Source: Impatiens glandulifera (taxonomy: Eukaryota; Streptophyta; Magnoliopsida; Ericales; Balsaminaceae). From it: 64,000 bases of DNA. Shown piece by piece: positions 32,601-44,889 of the stretch (position 1 is its first letter; every line of letters starts with the position of its first letter). The DNA lies in NCBI RefSeq assembly GCF_907164915.1, contig NC_061862.1, positions 140,483,913 through 140,547,912 of the forward strand. Direction: 5' to 3'. The translations under genes and the position numbers were made by a program. Below the pieces are notes generated by a model that was not told the DNA's origin, did not search any database, and saw nothing but the letters and a program-made list of their open reading frames with translations.

Positions 32601-33571
32601 TGTCTCCATTGTGTATAATGACTGAGAGAAGATGAAGGCAACCTACGTTGAAAATGATGATCATTATTGGGGTGACTTGGGAGATGCTGAAATTGAAAGA
32701 ATGTTTGAAAAAATTTGGGCCTTGAAGATAGAATGTTGGCTTTTGATCCTTTTTCTCTAGCATACTTAGTGCCAAGTTCAAATTGCATCCAGTTTTTGTG
32801 GTTCGAGAAACCACAAAAAGTTGGGTCTTACTCTCATAACATTTTGTGACATAAAATATGGATGAGATGGAACTACTTATTATGGTTTGAAGAACCACCT
32901 GATGTAAAGTTTTTAAATTGTTCTTGAAATCTTTTGGAACAGTTTGTGAGAACCACCCGATAGTCTATGAAAACAATTAAAGCAATTTTTCACTGCTTTT
33001 CTTTTTTCCAGAATCATTCTTGATTTCTTCTACAATTGTTTAATCTTTGAGTTTAGCCTCCTTTATTTTCATCTTTTATCTTTTTGCTTCATGGTTTCTG
33101 GTATTATTCTTTAGCTTTATCACATTTATTGTGCATGAAAGTATTTCAGAAAGAACACATTTTTGGTTTCCATTCATAAGAGATCTCCATGACATTGTGC
33201 TTTCATTTCTTATCCACAATTGCCATTTTCATTGGTAGGACACTCTTAGGATGCACTTAAATGCTAATTCTAGCAAAGGACAAATGCTCTCTTCCTTTAG
33301 TTATTGGGTACATATATAATGATTTCCCAATTGTACATGCAAAATGATTAATTACTTCAGCATTGTACATGTGGGTTGAAATGTTCCAAAGCTTGAACCA
33401 AATCTGGGTCGTTTCCTTTGGTCTGCTCTGTAGATTCATCTCTTCTGACCACTTTTTCAGCTTCATTCTATTTGATCCTATGTAAGTATGCCCTTTCTCC
33501 AGGATTTCTTTTAGATTTGAGTCATTTTTAAACGACATGAAGTAGAGGTCATGTATTTTTTGTAAAAACAT
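32601..33571 (-). pseudogene. LINE ORF1 fragment continuous across the unit 1/2 joint
   Basis: From ATG 33571 the minus strand encodes the DUF4283-like domain (identical in pattern to 3701-3387). It then continues through YEWKPKMCSF, a mutated CCHC knuckle (C, then NTFMHNKC) and a basic tail (KSKKIKDENKGG-like, with stops), passing 33142/33141 without a break. Further left, a minus frame at 32898-32575 is lysine/serine-rich and may be the ORF1 C-terminus, though this is unsure. A LINE read-through at this joint is the main reason to regard it as the original arrangement. Confidence 0.65.
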
Positions 33572-33689
33572 TTTGATGATGAGAGCAAAGAAACCCTAAA
33601 AGATGATAATAGAAAAAACCATAATCGAGAGTGTATTCTTGAATATTCCAAGAGATCAGGATCGATGCAAAGTTAAAAGATCAATTTCA

Positions 33690-33835
33690 CGACACATTGA
33701 TTGAACGACACATCCAATGCACAACACGACGTTTGTCATTGCACGACACGACACAACACGGCACAAGGAATGAAAGGCACAACGATTGCACGACACGACA
33801 CGATGATTACACGACACGCGATTGCACAACGATGA
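33690..33835. repeat. ACGAC-rich array, unit 2
   Basis: Near-identical to 3820-3965, with a few substitutions (for example CACGGCAC for CACGACAC). Confidence 0.75.
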
Positions 33836-34897
33836 ATGGCGAGTTCCAACAACGAATTCCGATGATTTCTACGGCAAGTTTCAAAGAAGATTATGATTTT
33901 TCTCTAATATCTCATCCCCATTGTATTCACCCAAATAGTTATGGTTCGATTTCCTTCCTTTGATTATTCACTACTTAACTCAATATTTTTTTTCCTATCT
34001 TTTATGTTTAAAATTTATACATAATTCTACTACAATGTATTACAAAATCTTTCCCAAATATTAAAATTGTTATAAAAAATTTAATTTTAAATATATTTAT
34101 TATGTTATAAATATTAGGAGTGATAGAGTGAGGGAATTTAATGAGGGAATTTGGTGAGGGAATGACGTGACATCACCTTCATTGGTTGGAAAATGTAAAA
34201 GTGGAAGGAAAGAGAGAAACGAGAGAAATTATTTGATTTTTTCAGCGAATAAGATTATGCCACATCATTCTCTCACCAAATTCCCTCACCTAATCATTTC
34301 TCTATAAATATTTATAATTATGTGCAAACTTATAACTCAATGTTATAGTCAGATTCATAATTTTGTAGAGAGAAATAACTTATTTTTTCAATAAAAGAGA
34401 TAATTTGGGCATGTTAATCCAAATCTATCTTTAGATTTATTTGAATATGTTCAAGTTCCTCTCCCCTTCAACTAATTGAATTTATTTTTGTAAATTTTAC
34501 TTAGAAAATTGTATCAACTTAGTATGGACAAAACAGTATAATAAAACCCTTTAGCTATCTTTTGGAATCAAGATATATTTATTTAAAAAAATTAAAAACT
34601 ACTTAAAATTCATGAAATCTTCAAATGTTTAGTTTATTATTACATAAATAAAATAATGAAAAGACACTATAATGGAAAAAAACTTATATATTCGCCCCTT
34701 CTTATACATTTGATCATTATAAGAAATTCATATGTATATGCTTTTTTATTTTTATACCTTTTTAGCTCAATCATTTATATATGTTTGTTGAATAATATAG
34801 CAGAAAATCTTATTATAAGTGCTTTTAATATTTACTTATTAAATTGATAATTTACTTTTCATGATTTTGTTGTTAGACTTCTTTATTGTTTTTTTCT
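33836..34897. other. AT-rich spacer containing the MITE, unit 2
   Basis: Counterpart of 3966-4830, differing mainly by the MITE. No gene. Confidence 0.6.
34106..34310. mobile_element. hAT-like MITE (189 bp body) with 8-bp target duplication, unit 2 only
   Basis: The body at 34114-34302 is flanked by TATAAATA on both sides (34106-34113, 34303-34310). Unit 1 has a single TATAAATA at 4236-4243, a clean empty site. Imperfect terminal/subterminal inverted repeats share GTGAGGGAATTTGGTGAG on both strands, near each end. An 8-bp duplication is typical of the hAT superfamily. There is no coding capacity, so movement would need a transposase from elsewhere. Confidence 0.92.
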
Positions 34898-36095
34898 CTC
34901 TTTTTTAAGTTTTTTTTTTTTTTTTGGGGGGGGGGGGGGAAACGACTCAGCATTATTTCATTAAAAATTCCCAAAAATGGAAAAAAACACGAGTTTAATA
35001 GATCATTTTAGACAGGCCTAGAATGATTTTCAAATCGTAACATTCTGAGTAAAAGCTAAAAAGCTAAAAACGTAAATGAATTATCTGATTACAATGCTTT
35101 CAATTCTAGTGAGTTTAAAAAACGGTAAATTCCAGTTCCTACAGATATTCTAGTTTTGCTCCGTGTTTGGATTTCTTGTCCACGTTCCCGCGAGGGCGCT
35201 ACAATCCGATACAATATCTTTCCATAACTCTTCAATGCTCCTGCGGGTTCTGTCATATACATTTGCATTCCGCTCTTGTCAAATGTTATACACCACTGCT
35301 CCAAAGCCGCGCTTGAACACGCTTGTTGCAAATCTATTTCCCTTGGCTTTGAGTAGTGCTGCATCTTTGATTTCATTCCATTCGCTCAGGAAACTGATCA
35401 GCTCCAGGCTTTTATAGAATCTGTCCCAAAGCTCTAAAGCAATATAGCAGCTCCCGAATAGGTGATCTATGGTTTCTTCATTTCCTCTACAAAGAAGACA
35501 GTTTGTGTCCGGGATGCTCATATATTTGCTGATACGATCACGAGTGTTGAGTCTTTCCCAGAAGGCGAGCCATAGGATGAACTGGTGTCTAGGTATAATC
35601 TGCGTTGACCATACAAGAGGAGCCCATTCTACTTTCTGTGCTTTTTCCCGGGTTACCTCCTATATTTTCTTCGATACCAACTTCCCATTGTCCTCAGCTT
35701 TCCATTCATGAATATCCGGTTTGTCGTGTAGTTGTATGTTACTTATATGATCAAGTATCCTCTGTCCTTCTGGATTTTTTCTCAGGAGTGAGTCCCAATT
35801 TCCGTGTTTAATGTCTCTGTTTTCGCTTCTGAGCAGTCCCTTCTGATGCGGGTATTTTGAAACTCCTCTTTGTGGATGAAAGGCTGGTTTTCGAACCAGA
35901 AGTCGTGCTAGAATAGAGTGCCTTTCCCTTCCCCTAGCCGGATGTCATAAAGATCTGCAATATCGCTTCTTAGTTTAAGAATCTTTTTTAGAGACCTGCT
36001 CATACCTTCATGAATTTTGCAGGTCCGGATGCTGGTTTCGTATTTCATAAACCTCGTATGCACCCATTTGATCCATAGTGACCCTCTTTTTTAGG
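34898..36095 (-). mobile_element. LINE-a copy, unit 2
   Basis: Same insertion as 4831-6023, with the same target duplication starts at 34898 and 36084. The G tract is at about 34926-34940 on plus. The ORF2 fragment has CLLCRGNEETIDHLFGSC near 35490. A one-base deletion near 35821 breaks the upstream part of the frame that is open in unit 1. Confidence 0.88.
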
Positions 36096-36370
36096 TTTTG
36101 CAATAGCTTAACTCATCTTAGCTAGCCAATTTGTTGGATATGTGAATGTAACAAATCCAAGTACTTGACAAACAAAACATATGTGTAAGAACTCATTGGA
36201 GGGACACTACAAAACTTGATGACTTATACATTATTTTTATAAAGTCAACAATTAAATTATGTTGGAGACTTTTTATATATTTTTTGTGACGTCCTATATC
36301 GAAAAATCATAGTAAATATGAATTTCATATAAAAGTGAGGCTAGTAGACTCACTGGTGAAAATGGGGTCT
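36096..36370. other. Spacer, unit 2
   Basis: Counterpart of 6024-6289. Nothing coding. Confidence 0.4.
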
Positions 36371-36900
36371 AAATCGAGAGTATAATCTCTCGGTAATGAC
36401 CATAAATCTCTCGGTAATGACCATAAATCTCTCGGTATAAACCTAATACTGAAAGTTTGGGTAACACTCGGCATTCGTCGGTATTGTCACTTTCGGAAAA
36501 TATATTTGGGTGTTTACCGAGATATATCATAAATTTATCGGTTTAGATACCAAAGAGAAAACCCGAGAGTTATATAAAAAACTCTCGGTTGTTCTTGAAA
36601 GGTCAAAACCGAGAGTTTTATAGACAACTTTCGGTTTTATCCTTCAAGAAAAATCGAGAGTTTTCTATAGAACTCTCGGTTTTCTTGAAGGAGAAAAACC
36701 GAGAGTTGTATGAACAACTCTTTAGTTTTTTATTTTCAAGAAAACCAAAAATTTTCCAAAAATTTTCGGTTTTTTCGTTTAAAATAAACCCGAGAGGTAT
36801 ATGGAAAACATTCGTTTTTCCCTTTCATGAAAAACCGAAAACATTTCAAATAACTCTCGGTTTTTCATAAAGTGAAACCGAGAGTTTTTCTTTATAACTA
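36371..36900. repeat. CCGAGAG inverted-motif array, unit 2
   Basis: Counterpart of 6290-6812. It has an extra copy of a 21-bp phrase (CTCTCGGTAATGACCATAAA) near 36388-36430 and several one-base homopolymer losses. Confidence 0.7.
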
Positions 36901-37074
36901 GATTAAAAAAATAGAAAATTATAATAAAAAAAAAAGCTATATATCACTAATAAAGAGTTACATAAATAAAATTAAATTTGAAAATAATATCAACAAATCA
37001 AAACAACTCAATTGAAAATATATTCAAAACTCTTGTAAAAACCACCCCATAAAAAAAAAAGAACATTAATGATA

Positions 37075-37130
<56 letters not shown>

Positions 37131-37149
37131 TTATAATATGAGAGAGAAT
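36901..37149. repeat. AT-rich upstream region with expanded (TA)n, unit 2
   Basis: Same promoter-side segment as in unit 1. The (TA)n tract at about 37082-37127 is roughly twice as long. Confidence 0.7.
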
Positions 37150-37256
37150 TATATAGGCAATTCAATTAGGGTTTCCATTTGTGTCGGCCGTCCGACGAAC
37201 TATGGTAGAATGGAGCAACGCCGGGGCTGTGTTCTTCCTAATACCTAAATCGAATC
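37150..37256 (+). other. Leader exon of F-box gene A, unit 2
   Basis: Counterpart of 7030-7134, with donor GT at 37257. The upstream ATG and its short ORF are kept. Confidence 0.6.
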
Positions 37257-38931
37257 GTATGTCTTCTTTCATGCATTCACCGATATCTTCTATTTGTGAT
37301 TTGTGTATGGATACCTTTTTATATCTGCTATAACCGTTCTTGTGGGAAGTTGTATAAAGGCCCTAGGGTTGCTAATATGAACTGGAATCGATCCGAAGGG
37401 ACCTTCACCAGGAGATTATTATTCTTGAACTACCATATTCACATTATTTGTAATGTTGACAATGATATCTAGAATTTGAAAGTTGTAGTTAAGTGTAGGA
37501 TCTTCAAATATGCAGAGTTTAGTAATGATTTTTGTGGCTTGGAATTAATATAATAATAATAATAATAATATAAAATATGCTTTTAGATTGATCTCTTATA
37601 TTTTAAAATTTGAAAGTTGTAGCTTCAAGTTTAAGATCCTAAAATATTAAGAGTTTACTTAATTATTGAATGATTTGGCTTGAAATTAAAAATAGTAATA
37701 GAAGGCCTCTAAAACAATGATTGATATGAGATATTTGTAGTTGGAGGATTAATACGTTGGAAGCCCATAATTCTTAGGTAGCTTTTGGAAATGTGCATGA
37801 ATGCTGATTTTATTTTTTGAGAAAAATGGATGTTTTGTGAGGATATTATGGTGAGTGCTCATTTCAAAACTGTGGATCATGAAATAAAAGTAATTTTGGC
37901 TTGTTTATAAGGATACCAATCATTCTTTTTTGTTTCATTTTAAATATTTGTTCTATCTTTGTGTACCTAGATCTAGTTATAGAAGGTCCATCTTCATATA
38001 AATTGTATAGAAAACTCAATTGAATTTCTAAATGTGTATTGTTTTATGTGACCTTGAATATGAATCAAGAATGCATTAAGTTGATTAAAATGGTTATTGA
38101 CTTACATTATGTTGTTGATAAATTTCTTTCATCTGTCTCAAGATCATTCGTTTTTTGATTTAGTCATAAATCATTGAAATTCTTTCGAGGGGGGTGAGGC
38201 ATTGTAATCTTGTACGAGGGTAAAAATTTGAAATTATTTATTCAATTATTAGGTTATCAATCATTCTCTATAGTTGTGTTCAAATGTTTGTTTTATATTT
38301 GTTCACTTTAGATCGCTTATCTAAATTCTCTCCAAATAGAAATTGTCTTGAAAATAAAGTGATTTTTTAAAAGTTCCCTTGTTTGTAAGAATGCATTCAG
38401 TTGATTAAAATGATTACCTAAACTATTTTCATTTAACAATTCAACAACCAAGTGAGGCTTAATTATTAGTTTGATTAATTACCCTTTCAAATACCCACTT
38501 CAATTATATAATTTGAAGCTTTTGGAGTTGAATTTACCAAATGGGTATAGTGGAAGGATTGATGTTATTTCCTACTTATTTAGGCATTCTCTAGCTGAAG
38601 ATCTGGTTGGAAATAAATTGTGGGAGGTAACACCTTTTTCCTATTTGTTGTTATTCTTCATTTTTTTAATCTGTTTATTTGAATATGATGTTTTATTACT
38701 ATTTAACATCCTTAAATGGTTGTTTTAAAAAATAGTATAGGTTTATTCCCATTGGATACATATTATGTTTCATACAAAACAACTATCAAATCTCAGGTTG
38801 ATACATAATTCCTTACTATCTTAGTTTGTTAGAGTTCTAGGCTAATAACAACACGGTCAAAATTGTACCCCACAAACGAGTGGGGGATTTGTAATGTGAG
38901 ATTCCAATAATTTTTCATTTATTATGAAACT

Positions 38932-38983
<52 letters not shown>

Positions 38984-41112
38984 CCATAAATTAAGCCTTA
39001 TCAGAAAGTAGACTAAAGTCTAACGATAAACTTAAAAGTAATATGTTAATGTTTAGACATATCCACTTTATTTGAAGTAAACTTAAATCAAGTAATCTTG
39101 AGAAAATAAATTCCCAGTTTAGCTCACGGGGTTAGAAGTGTTTAATATTTGGTTTGAACCGAATATCTGACCCAATTTGAATTCACCGAATTTGAATAAA
39201 TCAATTTCAAATATTATTTTTGATTTTGAATCGAATTATAAACCAATTCGGATTCAAATATAGTTTTCGAAATGATTTTTGAGTCGAGGTTTCAACTCGA
39301 ACACCAACTGAAAACCGAATCATATTTATTATTATTTTAATTATGTAGTTTTATTATTATATAAAATTAAATGATTATATATTTATTATATACTAAATTA
39401 GGTCAGCCGCTAGTATTTACTAATCTCTAAGGACTTTAATCCTAAATCCGTTGAGAGGGAAGATAAAAAAAAGTGCAAGTGCAATTAATAAAAAACACAA
39501 TTGTGTAGGTGTTCAATATTTGGTTAAATCGAATATATGACGAGTTTGAATAAAATGAATTCAATTTTAATATTTGGGTTTGTTTCTAATTGGCTTACAA
39601 AAAATAAAATTCGAAAAATTTGAATTAAGGACTCAAATAACTAAAAACCGACTATTAACGTCCCTAGACTGGGCTATATGCCTAATTCCGTTAATAATTA
39701 TGATTTTATAGTTGAATAGATTCTAGTAAATGACTTCAAATGGGATATTTGATCTTCGGGTGAGCATTTGGGCTCATAGACGACAAATTATGGCTCGAGA
39801 GCTTCTTCGAAGTTGCAGCTTTTGTTTGTTGTGGTCATTTTCGATAACACGAGGAAAATGGTGGCTCGTAGCTTCATCGTTCCTCAGAATATGTTGACTC
39901 TCAGATTATAATATTGAGAATTTATATTATATGATAGTAGACTTTCCTAGTTCAAATGTGTCTAAGTTTATTTAAAGTTTTTTTTAAAGAAAAAGAAAAA
40001 GAAAAATATCAATGTCAATAATAAACATCTTGTTACACCCAAATTATGTGATTGCGTAAATAATATTTTTCTTTAAATCGGTTCATTTTTTTTATCTTTT
40101 TATCATCTTAATTTTATTTCTCTTCTAGATTGATCACCTTTATAAATGGATAAACGGATTATGTATGTAGCCCTTAAACACACTTAACCATTTAACTTGT
40201 CGCTGACGGGCTCAACCTAGGACCTTAGGGTGAGTATCCACCACTTATTGATGTTAGGCTAGATTGATCACGTTTATTCTGCCCTTCACGAGTCTTTTAT
40301 TAAAAGACATCAATAAATCACTCCTAATAGAGAAACCAAAAAAATTGACGATAAAAGAACTAGGGTTTGTACGCATAACCTTTAGTTTAATTCATGTTCT
40401 TCGATTTGGTTGTCGATTATTGAAATATTTTATGGGGCTAGTCTATTTTTTTGACAAGTTAAAAAACTTAAAATTACCGGATCAATTATAAAGATATCAA
40501 TTATTATATTTTGTTTCCTTTTAAATGTTTATTATATCTGTGAATCCGTGTGACCTAGATCAATTTATCTAAAGTCTCCGTACAATAAAATTTCATAGAA
40601 ATTGAATTGAATTTCCAATCATTGCTTACATGTGAGGCTTATGTTGATTAAAATGATTATTTACTTTACATAATTTTGTAGCTAAATTTATATAGATTAT
40701 CTTCAAGATTATTTTTCCTTGATTTTGTCATAGATCATTGAAATCCTTTATGAGACTAGTATAAAGTTTGAACGAGGGTAAGACATTTGAAATTATTGGT
40801 TCAATTAAAAGGATATAATCATTTTACTTTGTTTCCTTTTAAATGTTTGTTCTGTTTTTGTTTACCTTGATTCGGTTATCTAAAGTCTCTCTACATAGAA
40901 ATTGTATAAAAACAAATTCTACATGCTTCTGTGCTTGTTTGTGAGGCAAAAATGCATTAAATTTATTAATATTATCATTTTATTTTTTTATAAATTTCTT
41001 TATGAATTTAGTAATAATCAATCTATTTCAGGATTTGAACTTCATCTATTAATATTATCATTTATTTTTTAATAATCTATACTTCTCATTATGATTGATC
41101 TTATACTTTCAG
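37257..41112 (+). other. Leader intron of gene A, unit 2
   Basis: Same contents as in unit 1: intronic repeats at about 37910-38440 and 40490-40985, paired AT-rich repeats at 39130-39667 and the SINE-like stretch at about 40180-40270. The TA/ATT microsatellite at 38932-38981 is much longer than in unit 1, and the TAA tract at 37548-37570 is shorter. One-base homopolymer differences are frequent. Confidence 0.5.
38511..38626 (+). pseudogene. Orphan F-box-gene exon 2, unit 2
   Basis: Counterpart of 8408-8523, with the same protein sequence (LKLLELNLPNGYSGRIDV) and the same donor GAG|GTAACA. Confidence 0.7.
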
Positions 41113-41147
41113 GATTTGAACTTCATCTATTTCTTTAAGAAAGTAAA

Positions 41148-43101
41148 ATGGTTCTTACAAGCAATCAAAAGGAAATATTGATGGTGAAAGAGGTTGATCG
41201 GCTAAGCGCATTGCCGGATGGTCTTATTTACCATATATTTTCATTTATTGATACAAAACATATGGTAAAAAGTTGTGTGTTGTCCAAACGGTACAGTATC
41301 TTTGACATTCCCTAACCAATTTCGATTCAGCGAGAAAAAATATCCCAACTACAACTTTTTTGCAAACTTATCCGTCAAATGCTATACGCCTTGATGGATC
41401 AAAAATCATTTCATTGAGGATTAAATTTATTGAATCTGTTCCACATAAATTTCTGAAACGTATTTTAAAGTATGTGTTGTCAAGTAATCTACAACATGTA
41501 ATGATCAAGGTTGTTCCCGAGATTGTTCTCATCCCCTGCTATTTGTTGGAGCTTATTTTTAATACCCAATCATTGAAAACCCTCCATTCTCCATGTCCAA
41601 ATGGATTATTCTCTTTTGATCCTCTTAGTAGATTTGCTGAACCTTTTTCTAGGTGTCCTAATTTGAAAGATCTGACTTTACACGATACTGAGATTTCTCA
41701 TTAACAATTATGGGTGACCAACTTGAAAATTTGGATATTTCAATTCTGTTATGCTCCAGGGACTTAGAAATTATAATTCAAGGGCCAAAACTCCATTCAT
41801 TCAAATTTGAGGGAACCTATTTTATCAAATTTAAGACCAAAACTCCATCTATAGAAAAGGTTGATCTTTCTTGCATCCTTTATCATGATGAAAACTGGGA
41901 AGACAAGATATTGAATGTTACTGAGATGCTTCAAGAATTCCAGAATGCAAAATATTTAAAAGTTGACTCAGACATTATACAGGTATGTGTCTAACTTAAA
42001 TTTTTTTTTGACTTTTTATCACCCAAATCTTACTTGCATTTGATGGTTGAAAACAATTCTTGAAATGATAAACATTTCAAAACAAGTCCTGGAATTAATT
42101 CATATTTTTACTAATAGCACAAAAATATTGTGAAACCTGTAAAAAGTCTAATGCAAACAAGTTAGGACTTGATTATAGATATGTTAATATTGGATAAAGA
42201 TAAATGAAATTTTTTCAAGCAAATCAGATCTAAGGCCTAATAAAGTTCAGGGAGAAAATATCAATTATCCTTAACATAAACCATCAACTACAACAAAATC
42301 AAGCAATAATATCTAAGGCCTTCTAGACAATTGAAACCCAAATATTGAATTATTATAAAATTGATTACCCAAAATTTTTAAATAGTCTAGCCTCTTATTT
42401 GGTTAAGCTGCAATAACCCTAATTAGTGCTCTCATTATTTTTTACAGGTTTTGATTTTGGATGCTGTTTCCATGTAGCGACCACTTCCAGCCTTTCATTT
42501 CAGTAATTTACAGCTTTTGGAGTTGAATTTTTTCTACAGGATTTCATGGGATAATTTATTATATTATCAAGGTTCTGAAGGATTCTCCCATTCACATCTT
42601 TTACGGAAGAAACATGTGGAAGGTAACACTCTTCCTATCAATTTGTTGTTGTTGTTATAATTTCTTCAATCTTGTCTACAAAAGTTGAAATTCGTATCTG
42701 CTTCCGATGTTTTATTTACTATTCAGCCTCCTTAAAGGAGTGTTTTAAAAAAAATAAAGTATAACTCAACATATTTTCCTTACTTATTTGAGGGTGGAAA
42801 TTGTGTTGATGTTTATGTTGTTCAAACCATATGTACAATGTTTGCTAAATAAATAAATCTAATTTGGATGGTGTAATTTATATTCTTGAAATGATAATAA
42901 ATATGGTTTTCTGGAATTATATTTCATTTGGAACTATTCAAATGCAGAAGATAATAAAGTCAAGAGGAAAACGAATGAAAACTCATATATCGACCATCAT
43001 CCTCATAGACTAAAAGTGGTATCAAAAGGCATACAACATATCCAGGTTAAATTCAATTATCAACTTGAGTTAGGATGGAACTCTATGTTCAAAACTTCTA
43101 A
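41148..43101 (+). pseudogene. F-box/LRR gene A, multiply disrupted copy, unit 2
   Basis: The exon layout matches unit 1: exon 1 41148-41982, exon 2 42448-42622, exon 3 42948 to about 43101, with all splice dinucleotides kept. Disruptions include one-base losses near 41294 and 41332 in the F-box, a 45-bp in-frame deletion after 41617 removing 15 residues of a leucine-rich repeat, a 10-bp deletion near 41702, a GAG-to-TAG change in exon 2 (near 42475) and further one-base changes in exons 2 and 3. Substitutions are very few. The long deletions look real. Several of the single-base losses may be assembly errors. Confidence 0.8.
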
Positions 43102-43708
43102 ACACTGTTGTAAGAGAACTCCTCGCATAGGAAGGGAATCCCATGAGTTCAAAATATGTTTAAGGGTTGTATAAGGACCAACTAATTATGTTTGTTGAAA
43201 TTATTTGTATTTCATGTTAACTTATGTTGAACTTTTGTATGTCCTATCAAAATCTGATATTTTCCTACATTATGCCTCCTTTTTTAACAATGATTTAATT
43301 TCTTTACTATATTTGTATATGAGATGGTGATTTGTTGGTTGAGGTGGGTTCATCTAGTTCATTGGGATTGAACTTTTTTTTATGTTATATACATCATATA
43401 ATTAAATACTCAAGCTATTTAGAAAAAGATTAGAGAATATCTAGTTCATTTAAATGATTAATAAATCTTGTGCACTTTTTGTAGTCTTTGCTTTTGGACT
43501 GGGGTTGAGGAAATTTTCTCAATTCTTTTTTCTTCAAACTACTCTATGAATTATTTTATGACAAAAAATAATTTATATAAAAATACTTAAAAGGACAGGA
43601 TGAGATGGAAAGCAGAAATGGCTATGTTATCTTTTAATCCAAAGCTAAACCACTAACTGGCACATTTTGGAAATTATGGGTGTGAAAACTAGATACTTTG
43701 TTGATCAG
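43102..43708. other. 3' flank of gene A, unit 2
   Basis: Counterpart of 13060-13663. No gene. Confidence 0.4.
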
Positions 43709-43787
43709 AGTGGAGGTGGGTGGGGTGGAGGTGGAGGTGAGGTGGAGGTGGGAGGTGGAGGTGGAGGTGGAGGTGGAGGTGGAGGTG
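43709..43787. repeat. Interrupted (GGTGGA)n microsatellite, unit 2
   Basis: Same locus as 13664-13739, but broken by GTGGG and GGTGAGG irregularities. Confidence 0.9.
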
Positions 43788-43930
43788 AAAATGGATCATC
43801 AAAGTTAGAGATCCTCTAGCGTCCAAGAGTCGTCTTCTTCATATGCGCAACAGATCCCATCTTTTCTTGGAAAATTTGAAAAGGTAATAAATTTTGGATG
43901 GGTGCCACCAAATCGACCCCGAAATATTCC

Positions 43931-44875
43931 ACATGACCGGGCAATATGAGGAGCTTAAATATGTGAGACCATTAGATAAATTGTGAGCCACATAAATTGA
44001 ATTTTTCTCCACAAGTTTGGGGATTTCGATAAGGGACTCTAAAATTATCTAGGTTGTACTTTTAATTGGTTCAAAATATCTTACTATTAGTCTATTTATA
44101 TACTCTTTAATAGTTTAGAATAGATATATACTACAAGAACCCCTTAAACAAATGTGACATTATTAAGGTCATAGCTCCAAAGTTTTCACTCTTTTTGTTT
44201 GAGTGCATTAAAAGCTAGAAGTTGACCTAAGAGTTCTTACTAAGAATCCCTAGAAGACGGTAAGTGTGCGCGATAAAAAAATCGCCAAGTTGAGCTTTTG
44301 GAAGCTTATACCATTTATATATGTTTTTTGTTTTAATTTGTGAGAGAAATTAATTTTATTTTATATCCCAAATTTAAGCGTTAAAAGAAAGACTTTATAT
44401 ATAACCCTATAACTTTCTTCCCATCGAAATCTGTGAGAGATTATAATTTTAATGGGAAGTTACCATAGATCTATTTAGATGACCGGGACAATATGAGGAG
44501 CTTAAATATGTGAGCCGTTTGTGGAAGTGTGAGCCACATAAATTGAATTTTGCTCCATAAGTTTTGGCTTTCAAAAAGGGAATCCAAAATTATCAAGGTT
44601 ATTCTTTTAATTGGTTCAAAATATCTTACTATTAGTCCATTTATATACTCTAGAATAGTTTAGAATACAGATACACCGCAAGAACCCATGAACAAAAATT
44701 GACATTCTTAAGTTCATAGCTCCTAAGTTTTCACTATTTTTAATAAAGATACACTGCAAGAACCCCTTGAACAAAAATCGAACATTGTGTATTTCATAGC
44801 TTCATTGTTTTCACTCTTTTTTGTTCGAGTGCATTAACTATAAGCTTGAAGTTGGCTTAGAGAGTTCGAGCGTCA
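43931..44875. repeat. Direct repeats of ~250 and ~120 bp, unit 2
   Basis: Counterpart of 13876-14815 (second block from about 44481, third tail from about 44741). Confidence 0.7.
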
Positions 44876-44889
44876 ATTATATAAAAGCC

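Larger units (their letters stand above)
3272..33141. repeat. 30-kb tandem segmental repeat, unit 1
   Basis: The sequence beginning TATTTCAGAAAG at 3272 recurs at 33142 and again at 63205, and collinear similarity holds across the whole interval (LINE-a, F-box gene A, copia, LINE-b, gypsy, gene B, SUVH fragment, LINE-d). Unit length here is 29,870 bp. The start is defined only by where similarity to the left flank ends. As a tandem array the unit is circularly permuted, so no intrinsic end is implied. Confidence 0.97.
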
